Shown here: piece after piece, positions 27,201-35,894 of the stretch
Position numbering within the stretch: position 1 is the stretch's first letter
How the letters are laid out: each line of letters starts with the position of its first letter
Source of the DNA: an uncultured Bacteroidales bacterium
GTDB taxonomy: Bacteria; Bacteroidota; Bacteroidia; Bacteroidales; Muribaculaceae
Assembly: GCA_905210435.1 (NCBI GenBank)
Contig: CAJLWO010000002.1
Span: 1-64,000 of the forward strand
Direction: 5' to 3'
Length of the DNA stretch: 64,000 nt
The notes under the pieces: model-generated
What the model was told of the DNA's origin: nothing
The model's database searches: none
What the model saw: only the letters and a program-made list of their open reading frames with translations
Program-made: the position numbers and the translations under genes

Positions 27201-27345
27201 GAGCAAACTGAAGTTTGCTCACAGAACCAAATGGTTTAACAGGACTAGGTGGTTTAACAGGATCAAATGGTTTGTGCCTGCACCAAAAGGTTGACTCTTT
27301 TTTTGTGGCCTTGTATTTTGGTTCTGTGAGCGGACTTTAGTCCGT
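27201..27345. repeat. REP-like doublet, family C (BIME-like)
   Basis: One unit, GAGCAAACT-GA-AGTTTGCTC plus ACAGAACCAAA (27201-27231), faces an inverted unit with the same tail but another stem, TTTTGGTTCTGTGAG then CGGACT-TT-AGTCCG (27316-27344). The segment between contains a repeated ATGGTTTAACAGGA-like motif. It lies upstream of the RAYT gene. Confidence 0.85.
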
Positions 27346-27381
27346 TGGAGAGGGATAGGGGCTTCAGGCGTTTTAAGTCGG

Positions 27382-27921
27382 TTATTCTTTTGTGGGGTCG
27401 ATGTCGGGGGTGGAATACCAGGAGGAGTACATCAGGTAGTTGTGGGCTATCTTGATGTTCATTTCGCGGGCTTTTTCGGGTTCTACCATTTTGATGAATT
27501 TGGCCGGGGCACCTCCCCACAGCTCGTTGGGGCCGATTTTGGTGCGCGACAGCACTACGGAGCCGGCGGCCACGAGGGCGCCCTCGCCCACTTCGGCATC
27601 GTCCATCACCACGGCGCCCATGCCTATGAGGGCATAGTCATGGATTTTGGCTCCGTGGATTACCACGTTGTGGCCGATTGATACGTGATTGCCGATTTCG
27701 ATTGTCGATTTCTGATAGAGTGTGTGGAGCACCGAGCCGTCCTGTATGTTGACGCAGTCGCCGATGCGTATGGAGTTGACGTCGCCGCGTATTACGGTGT
27801 TGAACCATACGGAGCAGTCATTGCCCATGACCACGTCGCCGACTATGGTGGCGTTTTCGGCCAGGAAACAATTTTCTCCGATCTGAGGCGTAAATCCGCG
27901 TACCGGTACTATTAATGCCAT
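27382..27921 (-). CDS. Gamma-carbonic anhydrase family protein (left-handed beta-helix)
   Basis: A 179-residue hexapeptide-repeat protein starting at 27921 (MALIVPVRGFTP); the open frame to 27978 only reads a repeat array. The repeats ENATIVGDVVMG, CSVWFNTVIRGDV and IGNHVSIGHNVVIHGAKI form the left-handed beta-helix, and His residues at the usual spacing (HTLY, GHNVVIHGA) could bind the metal. This is the YrdA/PaaY-type group; carbonic anhydrase activity is not certain for every member. An SD-type repeat array lies upstream (27961-28003). Confidence 0.9.
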   Translation of the reverse strand: MALIVPVRGFTPQIGENCFLAENATIVGDVVMGNDCSVWFNTVIRGDVNSIRIGDCVNIQDGSVLHTLYQKSTIEIGNHVSIGHNVVIHGAKIHDYALIGMGAVVMDDAEVGEGALVAAGSVVLSRTKIGPNELWGGAPAKFIKMVEPEKAREMNIKIAHNYLMYSSWYSTPDIDPTKE

Positions 27922-27960
27922 AAGTGTAATTTTGAATTTTGAGTGTGTAATTTTGAATTG

Positions 27961-28003
27961 GTCGGACGGGTCGGACATGTCAGACCTGTCCGACCCGTCT
28001 GAC
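27961..28003. repeat. Five-unit 9-bp array, GTCNGAC type (copy 1)
   Basis: GTCGGAC, GTCGGAC, GTCAGAC, GTCCGAC and GTCTGAC separated by 2-bp spacers GG, AT, CT, CC (43 bp). It lies between the gamma-carbonic anhydrase gene and the aminopeptidase gene, next to TAATTATGAATT-type repeats. Confidence 0.9.
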
Positions 28004-28058
28004 TATAATTATAATTATGAATTCAGACTATAATTATGAATTATGCATTATGAATTGC

Positions 28059-29837
28059 TCAAAGCGGCAGGGTGCGTTCGCGCAGCCATTCCTGCTCGTC
28101 GGTGGTGAGCAGCGGAGCGAGGCGGGCGTAGACTGTCGCATGGTATTCGTTGACCCAGCGGATTTCGTCGGGTGTCATCATCGACAGCTCGAACAGCTTG
28201 CGGTCGAAGGGGAAGAGTGTGAGGGTCTCAAACTTGAGGAACCGGCCGAACTCGGTGGTGAACGCCTGCACTGTCAGCACGAGGTTCTCGCAGCGGATGC
28301 CGTGGACACCTTCGCGGTACACGCCGGGCTCGTTGGAGGTAATCATGCCCGGAGTGAGGGGTGTGGGGTTCTCGTTGAGGCGAATGCTTTGCGGACCTTC
28401 GTGCACGTTGAGAAAGTGGCCGACGCCGTGACCCGTGCCGTGGAGATAGCTGAGGCCGTGCTTCCAGAGGAACTGGCGTGCGAGAGCGTCGAGCTGCGCG
28501 CCGCGTGTGCCTTCGGGGAATATGGCTGTGCCGAGCGCTATGTGGCCTTTCATCACGAGGGTGAAGTCGCTCTTCTCCTGTGCGGTGGGCGTGCCGAGCG
28601 CTATGGTGCGGGTGATGTCGGTAGTGCCGTCGAGATATTGGGCGCCTGAGTCGACGAGAAGCAATCCGGCGGGGTGCAGGGTGGCGTCGCTCTCTTTGGT
28701 GGCCGAGTAGTGCACGATGGCGCCGTGGGCGGCATAGCCGGCGATGGTGTCGAAGCTGAGGTCGAAGTAAAGCGGCTGTGCCGAACGGTGTTTCTGCAGT
28801 ATGTCGGCTACGGTGATTTCGGTGATGGGTTCGCCGGCGGCAAGGCGTTTTTCGATTTCGATAAACGATTTCACGAGCGCGGCGCCGTCGCGTTCCATTG
28901 CCGAACGAGTGCCCTCGATCTGTATCTTGTTCTTGCAGCCTTTGAGCATCGGTATGGGCGACGCGCCGTTGCGACGGTTGGAGCCGAGTGCCGAGCAGAT
29001 GCGTTCGGCGGTGCGGGCTTCGTCGACAAGCACTTTATGCGGTGCGAGCGTGGAGAGGAAATCGAGTATCGAGGTGTAGGGCGCGGTAGCTACACCGGCC
29101 TCGCGGAGATATGCGATGACATCATCGTCGGTCTTGGCCGGGTCGATGAAAAGGGTAGACCCTTTGGGGGAGATAAATAGGAAGGATGTGGCCACGGGGT
29201 TGCAGGTGACATCGGTGCCGCGTATGTTGAGCGTCCACGCTATCTCGTCGAGCGCCGAGATGAGGATGGCGTCGAGGTTGCGTGACCTGAGGCTGTCGAT
29301 AACGGCGTCAATCTTTTCCGAAGCTGCCTGACCGGCATATTTGATGTCGTGAATGAAAATCTTGTCCTGGGGCAGGGCGGGGCGGTCGGCCCAGATGCCG
29401 TCGACGGGGTCGAAGTCGGTAAGGAGTTCCACGTTGTGCGCTGCCAGACTTTGGGCGAGGGCGCTGACGGCCGCGTGGGAGAAGAGCATGCCGTCGATGC
29501 CTACGTATTGTCCGGCGGGGACGTTGGCTCCAAGCCATTGCGCTATCGAGGGGGTCTCGGCCAGTCCGTCCTTCATCAGCACTATTCCGGTGCCATCGAG
29601 CTGGCGTGCCGCCTGGATGAAATATCGCGAGTCGGTCCATAGAAGTGCCTTGTCGAGAGTCACCACAAGGTCGCCGGCCGAGCCTGTGAAGCCCGACATA
29701 TAGCGGCGTGCCTGCCAGTGGTCGGCGAGGTATTCGCTCTGATGGGGGTCGATCTGTGGGATGACTGTGGCGTAGATGCCGTTGGCTTTCATGTGGCTGC
29801 GGAGCGCATCGAGGCGCGGTTGTATGGTCGTATTCAT
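28059..29837 (-). CDS. Aminopeptidase P family (Xaa-Pro aminopeptidase, M24)
   Basis: A 592-residue cytoplasmic metallopeptidase that removes N-terminal residues preceding proline. It has two N-terminal creatinase-like domains (about 1-310) and a C-terminal pita-bread domain. The metal ligands are visible in VDSGAQYLDGTTDITRT (two Asp), HGTGHGVGHFLNVHEGP (His), ITSNEPGVY (Glu) and RCENLV (Glu). The length matches the long eukaryote-like aminopeptidase P common in Bacteroidetes. No signal peptide is present. It lies just downstream of lrgAB but with about 95 bp between, so it probably has its own promoter. Confidence 0.93.
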   Translation of the reverse strand: MNTTIQPRLDALRSHMKANGIYATVIPQIDPHQSEYLADHWQARRYMSGFTGSAGDLVVTLDKALLWTDSRYFIQAARQLDGTGIVLMKDGLAETPSIAQWLGANVPAGQYVGIDGMLFSHAAVSALAQSLAAHNVELLTDFDPVDGIWADRPALPQDKIFIHDIKYAGQAASEKIDAVIDSLRSRNLDAILISALDEIAWTLNIRGTDVTCNPVATSFLFISPKGSTLFIDPAKTDDDVIAYLREAGVATAPYTSILDFLSTLAPHKVLVDEARTAERICSALGSNRRNGASPIPMLKGCKNKIQIEGTRSAMERDGAALVKSFIEIEKRLAAGEPITEITVADILQKHRSAQPLYFDLSFDTIAGYAAHGAIVHYSATKESDATLHPAGLLLVDSGAQYLDGTTDITRTIALGTPTAQEKSDFTLVMKGHIALGTAIFPEGTRGAQLDALARQFLWKHGLSYLHGTGHGVGHFLNVHEGPQSIRLNENPTPLTPGMITSNEPGVYREGVHGIRCENLVLTVQAFTTEFGRFLKFETLTLFPFDRKLFELSMMTPDEIRWVNEYHATVYARLAPLLTTDEQEWLRERTLPL

Positions 29838-29882
29838 GGGTATAAATTGAAAAATCGTTGTATGCGTTGTATATTAGATATG

Positions 29883-29890
29883 CAAATATA
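29883..29890 (-). promoter_or_regulatory. Candidate -7 box for the aminopeptidase gene
   Basis: TATATTTG on the minus strand, 46 bp before the start; no clear TTTG at the -33 position. Confidence 0.35.
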
Positions 29891-29932
29891 CAGAAAAATG
29901 TGTTCGGGTAAAAAATACGGCATGAAAAATTA

Positions 29933-30628
29933 TCAGCAATAGCCGAGTATGCTGAGAATGAAGGGGGCGAGCAGGGCGGTGAGGAGGCCATTGAGGGTGA
30001 GGCCGAGCGAGGAGAAGGCGCCGTAGCGTTCGCTTCGTTCCATGGCGGCGGAGGTGCCTACGGCGTGGGCGGCGGTGCCGATTGACAGCCCGGTGGCTAT
30101 CTGGCTGCGCACACGGCTCATCTTGACCATCTGGAAGCCTGCCATGCCGCCGAATATGCCGGTGCACACCACCACGGCGGCCGTCAGCGACGGTATGCCT
30201 CCGGTAGCCGATGATATTTCCATGGCTATGGGCGTGGTGACGGCTTTGGGCGCAAGCGACATGATGACCTCGCGCGAGGCTCCGAGCAGGTCGGCCACGA
30301 GCACTACCGATACTATTCCTGCCACGCATCCCGCCAGTTCGGCGGCGAGAAGCGGCAGCATCTGTTTCTTTATTGACTCGAGCTGGCGGTAGAGGGGGAC
30401 GCCGAGCGCCACGACGGCCGGCTTGAGCCAGAAGTCTATGTATTCGCCCCCTTCGGAGTAGGTCTCGTAGTCGATGCCCGCCCCCGTGAGGATGCATATC
30501 AGTACGGCGATAGATATGAGTATGGGATTGAGCAGTTTGATGCCGGTGCGCTTTTGTAGCGCCTGCGAGCCGACAAACACGCAGAATGTCAGCGCTATGA
30601 GGAAATATTTGTTAGTCAGCAGTTCCAT
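29933..30628 (-). CDS. lrgB: LrgB family inner-membrane protein
   Basis: A 231-residue multi-spanning protein of the LrgB/CidB family, with FLIALTFCVFVGSQALQKR at the N-terminus and the conserved segment LAPKAVTTPIAMEISSATGGIPSLTA. LrgAB pairs were described as regulators of murein hydrolase export and in some bacteria transport small organic acids such as pyruvate or glycolate; the role here is unknown. Its start overlaps the lrgA gene end by 17 bp, indicating translational coupling. Confidence 0.9.
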   Translation of the reverse strand: MELLTNKYFLIALTFCVFVGSQALQKRTGIKLLNPILISIAVLICILTGAGIDYETYSEGGEYIDFWLKPAVVALGVPLYRQLESIKKQMLPLLAAELAGCVAGIVSVVLVADLLGASREVIMSLAPKAVTTPIAMEISSATGGIPSLTAAVVVCTGIFGGMAGFQMVKMSRVRSQIATGLSIGTAAHAVGTSAAMERSERYGAFSSLGLTLNGLLTALLAPFILSILGYC

Positions 30629-31019
30629 GTCCGTGTCTGATTGGTGAGTTGGCGGCGCGTCGTGCGGAGCCTGATGTGATGCGTCGGGTATACTGGTGTA
30701 CCCAGCCGGTGACGGCTATGATGGCGAATGTGCTCGCTACTGTGGCAATCATGATGGGGAGCAGCTCGCCTTTGATGATGCCGAGGCATTTCATCAGCCC
30801 GACTCCAGCGGGCACGAAGAAAAATCCGAGATTGCGTACAAGGAAGTCGGAGATGCGGTCGACCTGTTCGACGCGTATGACACGCGCCTTGAGGGCAGCC
30901 GTAAGCAGCAGCATTCCTATGATGCTCGACGGCACCGGAATGGCGGTGGCCGTCACGATAAGCTCGCCGGCGGCGAGGAAGGCAAATAATATGCCGCATT
31001 GTAGAATCATTGTCTGCAA
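30612..31019 (-). CDS. lrgA: LrgA/CidA family inner-membrane protein
   Basis: A 135-residue holin-like membrane protein with four hydrophobic segments, including IPVPSSIIGMLLLTAAL, the conserved P-x-P-x-x-x-x-G-M motif, and FFFVPAGVGLM. It is the upstream partner of lrgB and overlaps it. The family resembles phage holins but is chromosomally encoded with LrgB. Confidence 0.9.
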   Translation of the reverse strand: MQTMILQCGILFAFLAAGELIVTATAIPVPSSIIGMLLLTAALKARVIRVEQVDRISDFLVRNLGFFFVPAGVGLMKCLGIIKGELLPIMIATVASTFAIIAVTGWVHQYTRRITSGSARRAANSPIRHGHGTAD

Positions 31020-31115
31020 AAAAATAAAAAACTGCCGTGAGTAACTTCGGAGAGATGTTATTCATGGGCAGTCGTGTTATTAATTAATGTAATAGCTTGC
31101 GCGGTAAGCGCGGTG

Positions 31116-31145
31116 CAAAGGTAATGAAAATTGCATATCAAACAA
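31116..31145 (-). promoter_or_regulatory. Candidate promoter of lrgAB
   Basis: On the minus strand TTG (31143-31145), a 19-bp spacer and TACCTTTG (31116-31123) fit the consensus, about 97 bp before lrgA. The 31146-31345 stretch otherwise holds no gene I can support. Confidence 0.55.
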
Positions 31146-31345
31146 TTTTCATCAATGTTTTTAACATGCGCAGCGGGAATTTTTGGAATTTGCAGGCTTC
31201 GGGTATGGCGTGAGGCTGCTGTGAAAAAAAAGTGCGGCCGTGGGGGAGGTCGCTGTATTTTGCCTCATTTCAGGGTCTTTTTGGACGCTATGAGGAGCCG
31301 AAATAACAAAAAAACGCAAAAAGCGGAAAAAATAATTTGGAAAAG

Positions 31346-31376
31346 TTTGGTGATTTAAAAACTTTGCGTAACTTTG
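31346..31376 (+). promoter_or_regulatory. Promoter of the tRNA-tufA operon
   Basis: TTTG (31346-31349), a 19-bp spacer and TAACTTTG (31369-31376) match the consensus exactly, about 55 bp upstream of the first tRNA. Confidence 0.8.
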
Positions 31377-31430
31377 CAACCGCATTTGAGTCCGAAACAA
31401 GGCGCACGATGCAAGAGAAAATTGAAAGTT

Positions 31431-31504
31431 GCCTCTTTAGCTCAGTTGGCCAGAGCACGTGATTTGTAATCTCGGGGTCGTTGGTTCGAATCCGACAAGA
31501 GGCT
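31431..31504 (+). tRNA. tRNA-Thr (TGT)
   Basis: A 74-nt cloverleaf. Acceptor GCCTCTT pairs with AAGAGGC, the D-arm is GCTC/GAGC, the anticodon loop TTTGTAA gives anticodon TGT (31465-31467), and the T-arm has GGTTCGAATCC. The anticodon stem CGTGA/TCTCG has one T-T mismatch. A spacer of about 100 nt with a small hairpin separates it from tRNA-Tyr. Confidence 0.95.
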
Positions 31505-31608
31505 CAAGAATGGAACAGACACCAAGTCGAAAAAAAGTTCGCTGAAAGTCCCGGCATGCGTTAGCGGATGCCGAAACGGAGAGCGCGGATTCGACCGGGT
31601 TTGTGAAA

Positions 31609-31691
31609 GGGCGAATACCAGAGTGGCCAAATGGGGCAGACTGTAAATCTGCTGGTTTATACCTTCGGTGGTTCGAATCCATCTTCGCCCA
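31609..31691 (+). tRNA. tRNA-Tyr (GTA)
   Basis: An 83-nt class II tRNA with a long variable arm. Acceptor GGGCGAA pairs with TTCGCCC, the anticodon loop is CTGTAAA with anticodon GTA, and the T-loop is GGTTCGAATCC. Confidence 0.96.
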
Positions 31692-31701
31692 CTTTAAAGT
31701 T

Positions 31702-31774
31702 GCGGAAGTAGCTCAGTTGATAGAGCATCAGCCTTCCAAGCTGAGGGTCGCGAGTTTGAGCCTCGTCTTCCGCT
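31702..31774 (+). tRNA. tRNA-Gly (TCC)
   Basis: A 73-nt tRNA. Acceptor GCGGAAG pairs with CTTCCGC, and the anticodon is TCC in CTTCCAA. Confidence 0.95.
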
Positions 31775-31790
31775 CAAAATTCAATTGTTT

Positions 31791-31862
<72 letters not shown>

Positions 31863-31955
31863 CTAAAATTCAAAAATTTAAAGCCTCGATAGCGTCCCGC
31901 GGTATCGTGGCTACTTGTTGAAAGTTAATCATTTAATCAAATAAATAGCAAAGTT

Positions 31956-33140
31956 ATGGCTAAAGAGAAATTCGAAAGAACCAAACCGCATGTTAACATC
32001 GGTACCATCGGTCACGTTGACCACGGTAAAACCACTTTGACTGCGGCTATCACTACAGTTCTTGCAAAGAATGGTCTGTCAGAGGTTAAGTCGTTCGACC
32101 AGATCGACAACGCTCCCGAGGAAAAAGAGCGTGGTATTACTATCAATACTTCGCACGTTGAGTATGAAACCGCTAACCGCCACTATGCTCACGTAGACTG
32201 CCCCGGACACGCTGACTACGTTAAGAATATGGTTACCGGTGCTGCTCAGATGGACGGTGCTATCATCGTAGTTGCTGCTACCGATGGTCCCATGCCCCAG
32301 ACTCGTGAGCACATCCTTCTCGCCCGTCAGGTGAACGTTCCCCGTATCGTTGTGTTCCTTAACAAATGCGATATGGTTGACGACGAAGAGATGCTTGAAC
32401 TCGTTGAAATGGAGATGCGTGAACTTCTCTCAGCTTACGAATATGACGGAGACAACACTCCTATCATCCGTGGCTCTGCTCTTGGTGCCCTTAACGGCGA
32501 ACCCGAATGGGAAGCTAAAGTTATGGAGCTTATGGAAGCAGTTGACAATTGGATTCCCCTGCCTCCCCGTGACGTTGATAAACCCTTCCTTATGCCTGTT
32601 GAGGATGTCTTCTCAATCACCGGTCGTGGTACCGTTGCTACCGGCCGTATCGAGACTGGTGTCGTAAAAGTAGGTGATGAGGTTCAGATCATGGGTCTTG
32701 GCGCTGACATGAAGTCAACCGTTACCGGTGTCGAAATGTTCCGCAAACTTCTCGACCAGGGCGAAGCCGGCGATAACGTAGGTCTTCTCCTCCGCGGTAT
32801 CGACAAGAAAGAAATCAAACGTGGTATGGTAATCTGCCACCCCGGAGTTGTTAAACCTCACAGCAAATTCAAAGCTTCGGTTTATATCCTGAAGAAAGAA
32901 GAAGGTGGCCGTCACACTCCGTTCCACAACCACTACCGTCCCCAGTTCTACATCCGTACGCTCGACGTAACCGGCGAAATCACTCTTCCCGAAGGTGTAG
33001 AAATGGTAATGCCCGGTGACCACGTTGAAATCAACGTTGAGCTCATCAACCCGGTAGCTTGCGACCAGGGTCTCCGTTTCGCTATCCGCGAAGGTGGCCG
33101 TACCGTAGGTTCAGGTCAGATTACTGAAATCCTTGAGTAA
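31956..33140 (+). CDS. tuf: Elongation factor Tu
   Basis: A 394-residue GTPase that delivers aminoacyl-tRNA to the ribosome. The P-loop is GHVDHGKT (19-26), followed by the switch region RGITINT, DCPGHADY and NKCDMVD, and by the two beta-barrel domains to the C-terminal GGRTVGSGQITEILE. It lies between the tRNA cluster and tRNA-Trp/secE, the conserved bacterial arrangement. Codon use is strongly biased, as expected for a highly expressed gene. Confidence 0.99.
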   Translation: MAKEKFERTKPHVNIGTIGHVDHGKTTLTAAITTVLAKNGLSEVKSFDQIDNAPEEKERGITINTSHVEYETANRHYAHVDCPGHADYVKNMVTGAAQMDGAIIVVAATDGPMPQTREHILLARQVNVPRIVVFLNKCDMVDDEEMLELVEMEMRELLSAYEYDGDNTPIIRGSALGALNGEPEWEAKVMELMEAVDNWIPLPPRDVDKPFLMPVEDVFSITGRGTVATGRIETGVVKVGDEVQIMGLGADMKSTVTGVEMFRKLLDQGEAGDNVGLLLRGIDKKEIKRGMVICHPGVVKPHSKFKASVYILKKEEGGRHTPFHNHYRPQFYIRTLDVTGEITLPEGVEMVMPGDHVEINVELINPVACDQGLRFAIREGGRTVGSGQITEILE

Positions 33141-33173
33141 TACCTTAGGGATAAGACGTAAGAAATAAAACAT

Positions 33174-33222
33174 AAGTCAGGTTCCCGATGAGAACCAAAT
33201 GTAGTTGAGAACCTGACTTTTA
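33174..33222 (+). terminator. Hairpin after tuf
   Basis: An 11-bp stem, AAGTCAGGTTC (33174-33184) with GAACCTGACTT (33209-33219), followed by a short T-run. It lies 4 bp before tRNA-Trp, so it may attenuate rather than fully terminate. Confidence 0.6.
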
Positions 33223-33225
33223 TAC

Positions 33226-33298
33226 ACGGGAATAGCTCAGTCGGTAGAGCACTGGTCTCCAAAACCAGGTGTCGGGAGTTCGAGCCTCTCTTCCCGTG
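33226..33298 (+). tRNA. tRNA-Trp (CCA)
   Basis: A 73-nt tRNA. Acceptor ACGGGAA pairs with TTCCCGT, the anticodon loop CTCCAAA gives anticodon CCA, and the T-arm has AGTTCGAGCCT. It sits between tuf and secE, as in many bacteria. Confidence 0.96.
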
Positions 33299-33312
33299 CT
33301 AAAATTTTTAAA

Positions 33313-33507
33313 ATGAAAAAATTAAAACTACTTACGAATATAGAGGAGTCGTATGCCGAGCTTCGGTATAAGACTTCTTGGCCTACCAGAAAGCAGTTGA
33401 TAAAGAGCGCATGCATCGTCATGATTGCTTCCGTGATTATCGCTTTGATAATCTTTTTGATTGACTTTGTATGGCAACATTTAACGGGATTCGTTTATCC
33501 CAGCTAA
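33313..33507 (+). CDS. secE: Preprotein translocase subunit SecE
   Basis: A 64-residue inner-membrane subunit of the SecYEG channel. It has the conserved amphipathic stretch ELRYKTSWPTRKQL, including the TWP-like SWPT, followed by one transmembrane helix (about 33-57). The size is that of the short single-helix SecE. It lies 14 bp after tRNA-Trp and 21 bp before nusG. Confidence 0.97.
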   Translation: MKKLKLLTNIEESYAELRYKTSWPTRKQLIKSACIVMIASVIIALIIFLIDFVWQHLTGFVYPS

Positions 33508-33528
33508 CCACTGAATGTGTATTGACTG

Positions 33529-34092
33529 ATGGCAGAATCTAAGAAGGCATGGTACGTATTGCGTGCCATTTCAGGAAAGGAAGCGAAGGTAAAAGAGGTG
33601 CTTGACGCCCAGATGCGCAACACCGACCTTGGCAACTATCTGTTTCAAGTGTTGATACCCACTGAAAAGGTGCTCACTGTGCGTAACGGGAAGAAGGTGA
33701 TTAAAGAAAAGAACCTTTATTCCGGTTATGTTTTTGTTGAGGCTGACCTTCAGGGTGAAGTTATGCACACACTGCGTAACACAACCAATGTCATTGACTT
33801 CCTTAAGGGAAGAGGCAAGGATGCCAAGCCCGAAGCACTTCGCGAGAGCGAGGTGATGCGTATGCTCGGCACTGCCGACGACCTCAATGAAGTTCCCGAA
33901 GATGGCGTGAACGACTACATGGTAGGCGAAAGCGTCAAGGTGAACTATGGCCCGTTCACCGGTTTCATCGGCGAAATCATCGATGTCTATCCCGAAAAGA
34001 AAAAACTGAAGGTAGAGGTAAAGATTTTTGGCAGGAAGACTCCGTTGGAGTTGGAAAATTCGCAGGTAGAGCGTGAATTGCGAGAGGCGTAA
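33529..34092 (+). CDS. nusG: Transcription termination/antitermination factor NusG
   Basis: A 187-residue elongation factor that binds RNA polymerase through its NGN domain (WYVLRAISGKEAKVKE at the start, YSGYVFVEADL) and other partners through its KOW domain (GESVKVNYGPFTGFIGEIIDVYPEKKKLKV). It belongs to the secE-nusG-rplKAJL order. Confidence 0.98.
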   Translation: MAESKKAWYVLRAISGKEAKVKEVLDAQMRNTDLGNYLFQVLIPTEKVLTVRNGKKVIKEKNLYSGYVFVEADLQGEVMHTLRNTTNVIDFLKGRGKDAKPEALRESEVMRMLGTADDLNEVPEDGVNDYMVGESVKVNYGPFTGFIGEIIDVYPEKKKLKVEVKIFGRKTPLELENSQVERELREA

Positions 34093-34161
34093 TGTGGTTA
34101 CGAACATGAAACCCCGTAGCGAGACATGCACCAAACAAACAAATTAAAATAGTAATTAGAA

Positions 34162-34605
34162 ATGGCTAAAGAAATTGCTGGACAGATCAAATTGCAGATT
34201 AAAGGTGGAGCAGCAAATCCATCGCCGCCAGTAGGTCCCGCCTTGGGTTCGAAGGGCATCAATATCATGGAGTTTTGCAAGCAATTCAATGCCCGCACCC
34301 AGGACAAGGCAGGCAAAGTGCTTCCTGTAGTAATCACTTACTACACCGACAAGAGCTTTGACTTCGTTGTAAAGACCCCTCCTGTGGCTATCCAGTTGCT
34401 GGAAGCCTCCAAGAAGAAGAGCGGTTCTGCTCAGCCTAACCGTACAAAGGTTGCTGAAATCACTTGGGAGCAGGTGAAAGCGATTGCTGAAGATAAAATG
34501 CCTGATTTGAATTGCTTCACGGTAGAGTCTGCGATGAAGATGGTTGCCGGAACAGCCAGAAGCATGGGTATCACCGTAAAAGGGGCGTTCCCTGAAAATA
34601 ACTAA
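34162..34605 (+). CDS. rplK: 50S ribosomal protein L11
   Basis: A 147-residue component of the GTPase-associated centre of the ribosome. The N-terminal domain has the proline-rich segment NPSPPVGPALGSKGINIMEF, and the C-terminal RNA-binding domain ends with the family pattern GTARSMGITVKG. It starts the L11-L1 pair, 15 bp before rplA. Confidence 0.99.
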   Translation: MAKEIAGQIKLQIKGGAANPSPPVGPALGSKGINIMEFCKQFNARTQDKAGKVLPVVITYYTDKSFDFVVKTPPVAIQLLEASKKKSGSAQPNRTKVAEITWEQVKAIAEDKMPDLNCFTVESAMKMVAGTARSMGITVKGAFPENN

Positions 34606-34620
34606 TAAACTTCAATTGAC

Positions 34621-35316
34621 ATGGGTAAACTTACAAAGAATCAAAAGTTGGCTTTAGAGAAGATTGAAGCTGGGAAGGCGTACACACTTGCGGAAGCGGC
34701 AGAGAAGGTAAAGGAAATCACCTATACCAAATTCGATGCCTCACTTGATATCGACGTGCGTCTTGGCGTAGATCCCCGAAAGGCCAATCAAATGGTACGT
34801 GGCGTTGTAACACTTCCCCACGGAACCGGCAAACAGGTCAAAGTGCTTGTACTTTGCAATCCCGATGCTGAGGCCGCTGCAACCGCAGCAGGTGCCGACT
34901 ATGTAGGTCTTGAAGAGTATATCGACAAGATTAAGGGTGGCTGGCTTGATGTCGATGTTATCATCGCGCAGCCCGCAGTTATGGGTAAAATCGGTGCTGT
35001 GGCCCGAGTTCTCGGTCCCCGCGGCCTTATGCCTAACCCCAAGAGCGGTACAGTGACTGTTGACGTAGCAAAAGCTGTGGAGGAAGTAAAGAAGGGTAAA
35101 ATCGACTTCAAGGTCGACAAGAACGGTATCGTTCACTCTTCGATTGGTAAGGTGTCATTTACCGCCGAGCAGATGAAAGACAATGCCCGCGAGTTCATCA
35201 ACACTCTTATCAAGCTCAAACCCGCCGCAGCCAAGGGTACATATATCAAGAGCGTTTATCTTTCGAGCACAATGAGTCCCGGTGTAAAGATTGACACCAA
35301 GAGCATTGACGTTTAA
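34621..35316 (+). CDS. rplA: 50S ribosomal protein L1
   Basis: A 231-residue stalk protein of the L1 arm. The two-domain pattern includes DVRLGVDPRKANQMVRGVVTLPHGTGK, and the signature GRVLGPRGLMPNPKSGTV appears as ARVLGPRGLMPNPKSGTV. In many bacteria L1 represses its own operon by binding the mRNA; I did not identify a mimic site here. Confidence 0.99.
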   Translation: MGKLTKNQKLALEKIEAGKAYTLAEAAEKVKEITYTKFDASLDIDVRLGVDPRKANQMVRGVVTLPHGTGKQVKVLVLCNPDAEAAATAAGADYVGLEEYIDKIKGGWLDVDVIIAQPAVMGKIGAVARVLGPRGLMPNPKSGTVTVDVAKAVEEVKKGKIDFKVDKNGIVHSSIGKVSFTAEQMKDNAREFINTLIKLKPAAAKGTYIKSVYLSSTMSPGVKIDTKSIDV

Positions 35317-35337
35317 TCCATTTAACGAGACCAAGAA

Positions 35338-35859
35338 ATGAAAAAGGAAGATAAAGCAATCATAATTGACCAAATCAAAGAGACTCTCAACAGCTACAGT
35401 TGCTTCTATCTTGCAGAAACTGCAGGACTCGACGCTGAGGCTACAAGCGAACTGCGCAAAGCTTGTTTCCAGGACGACATCAAACTCGTCGTTGTAAAGA
35501 ACACTTTGCTTCACAAAGCTTTGGAGAGCATTGATTTCGACTTCAGCGAAATTTATTCTGTGCTTCACGGCTCGACTTCGCTGCTTTGCTCCAACACGGG
35601 CAACGCGCCGGCCAAGCTCCTCAAGAAGATGCAGAAAAAGGACCAACCCCTTCCCCGCCTCAAAGCGGCTTATGTAGAGGAAACTATCTACGTAGGTGAG
35701 GACCAGCTCGATACTCTTTCGAAAATCAAGAGCAAGAACGAGCTCATCGGCGACGTCATCACGTTGCTGCAATCGCCTGCCAAGAACGTTGTTTCTGCCC
35801 TTCAGTCGGGTGGCGGCAAGCTTCACGGTATCCTTGAGACATTATCAAACAAAGAGTAA
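35338..35859 (+). CDS. rplJ: 50S ribosomal protein L10
   Basis: A 173-residue stalk base protein that binds 23S rRNA and the L7/L12 dimers through its C-terminal helix. It begins MKKEDKAIIIDQIKE and has the conserved ATSELRKAC and VVVKNTLLHKAL stretches. It lies 21 bp after rplA and 35 bp before rplL. Confidence 0.98.
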   Translation: MKKEDKAIIIDQIKETLNSYSCFYLAETAGLDAEATSELRKACFQDDIKLVVVKNTLLHKALESIDFDFSEIYSVLHGSTSLLCSNTGNAPAKLLKKMQKKDQPLPRLKAAYVEETIYVGEDQLDTLSKIKSKNELIGDVITLLQSPAKNVVSALQSGGGKLHGILETLSNKE

Positions 35860-35894
35860 TAAAAAAGAAAACAAACAAATTAAATCATACAAAA

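Noticed and set aside
27263..27520. An 85-codon minus-strand frame overlapping the gamma-carbonic anhydrase gene and the REP doublet
   Set aside because: It lies out of frame within a well-supported gene and repeats.
27961..28003. CRISPR array
   Set aside because: Repeat units of 9 bp without 30-bp spacers, and no cas genes in the window; the arrays do not fit a CRISPR.
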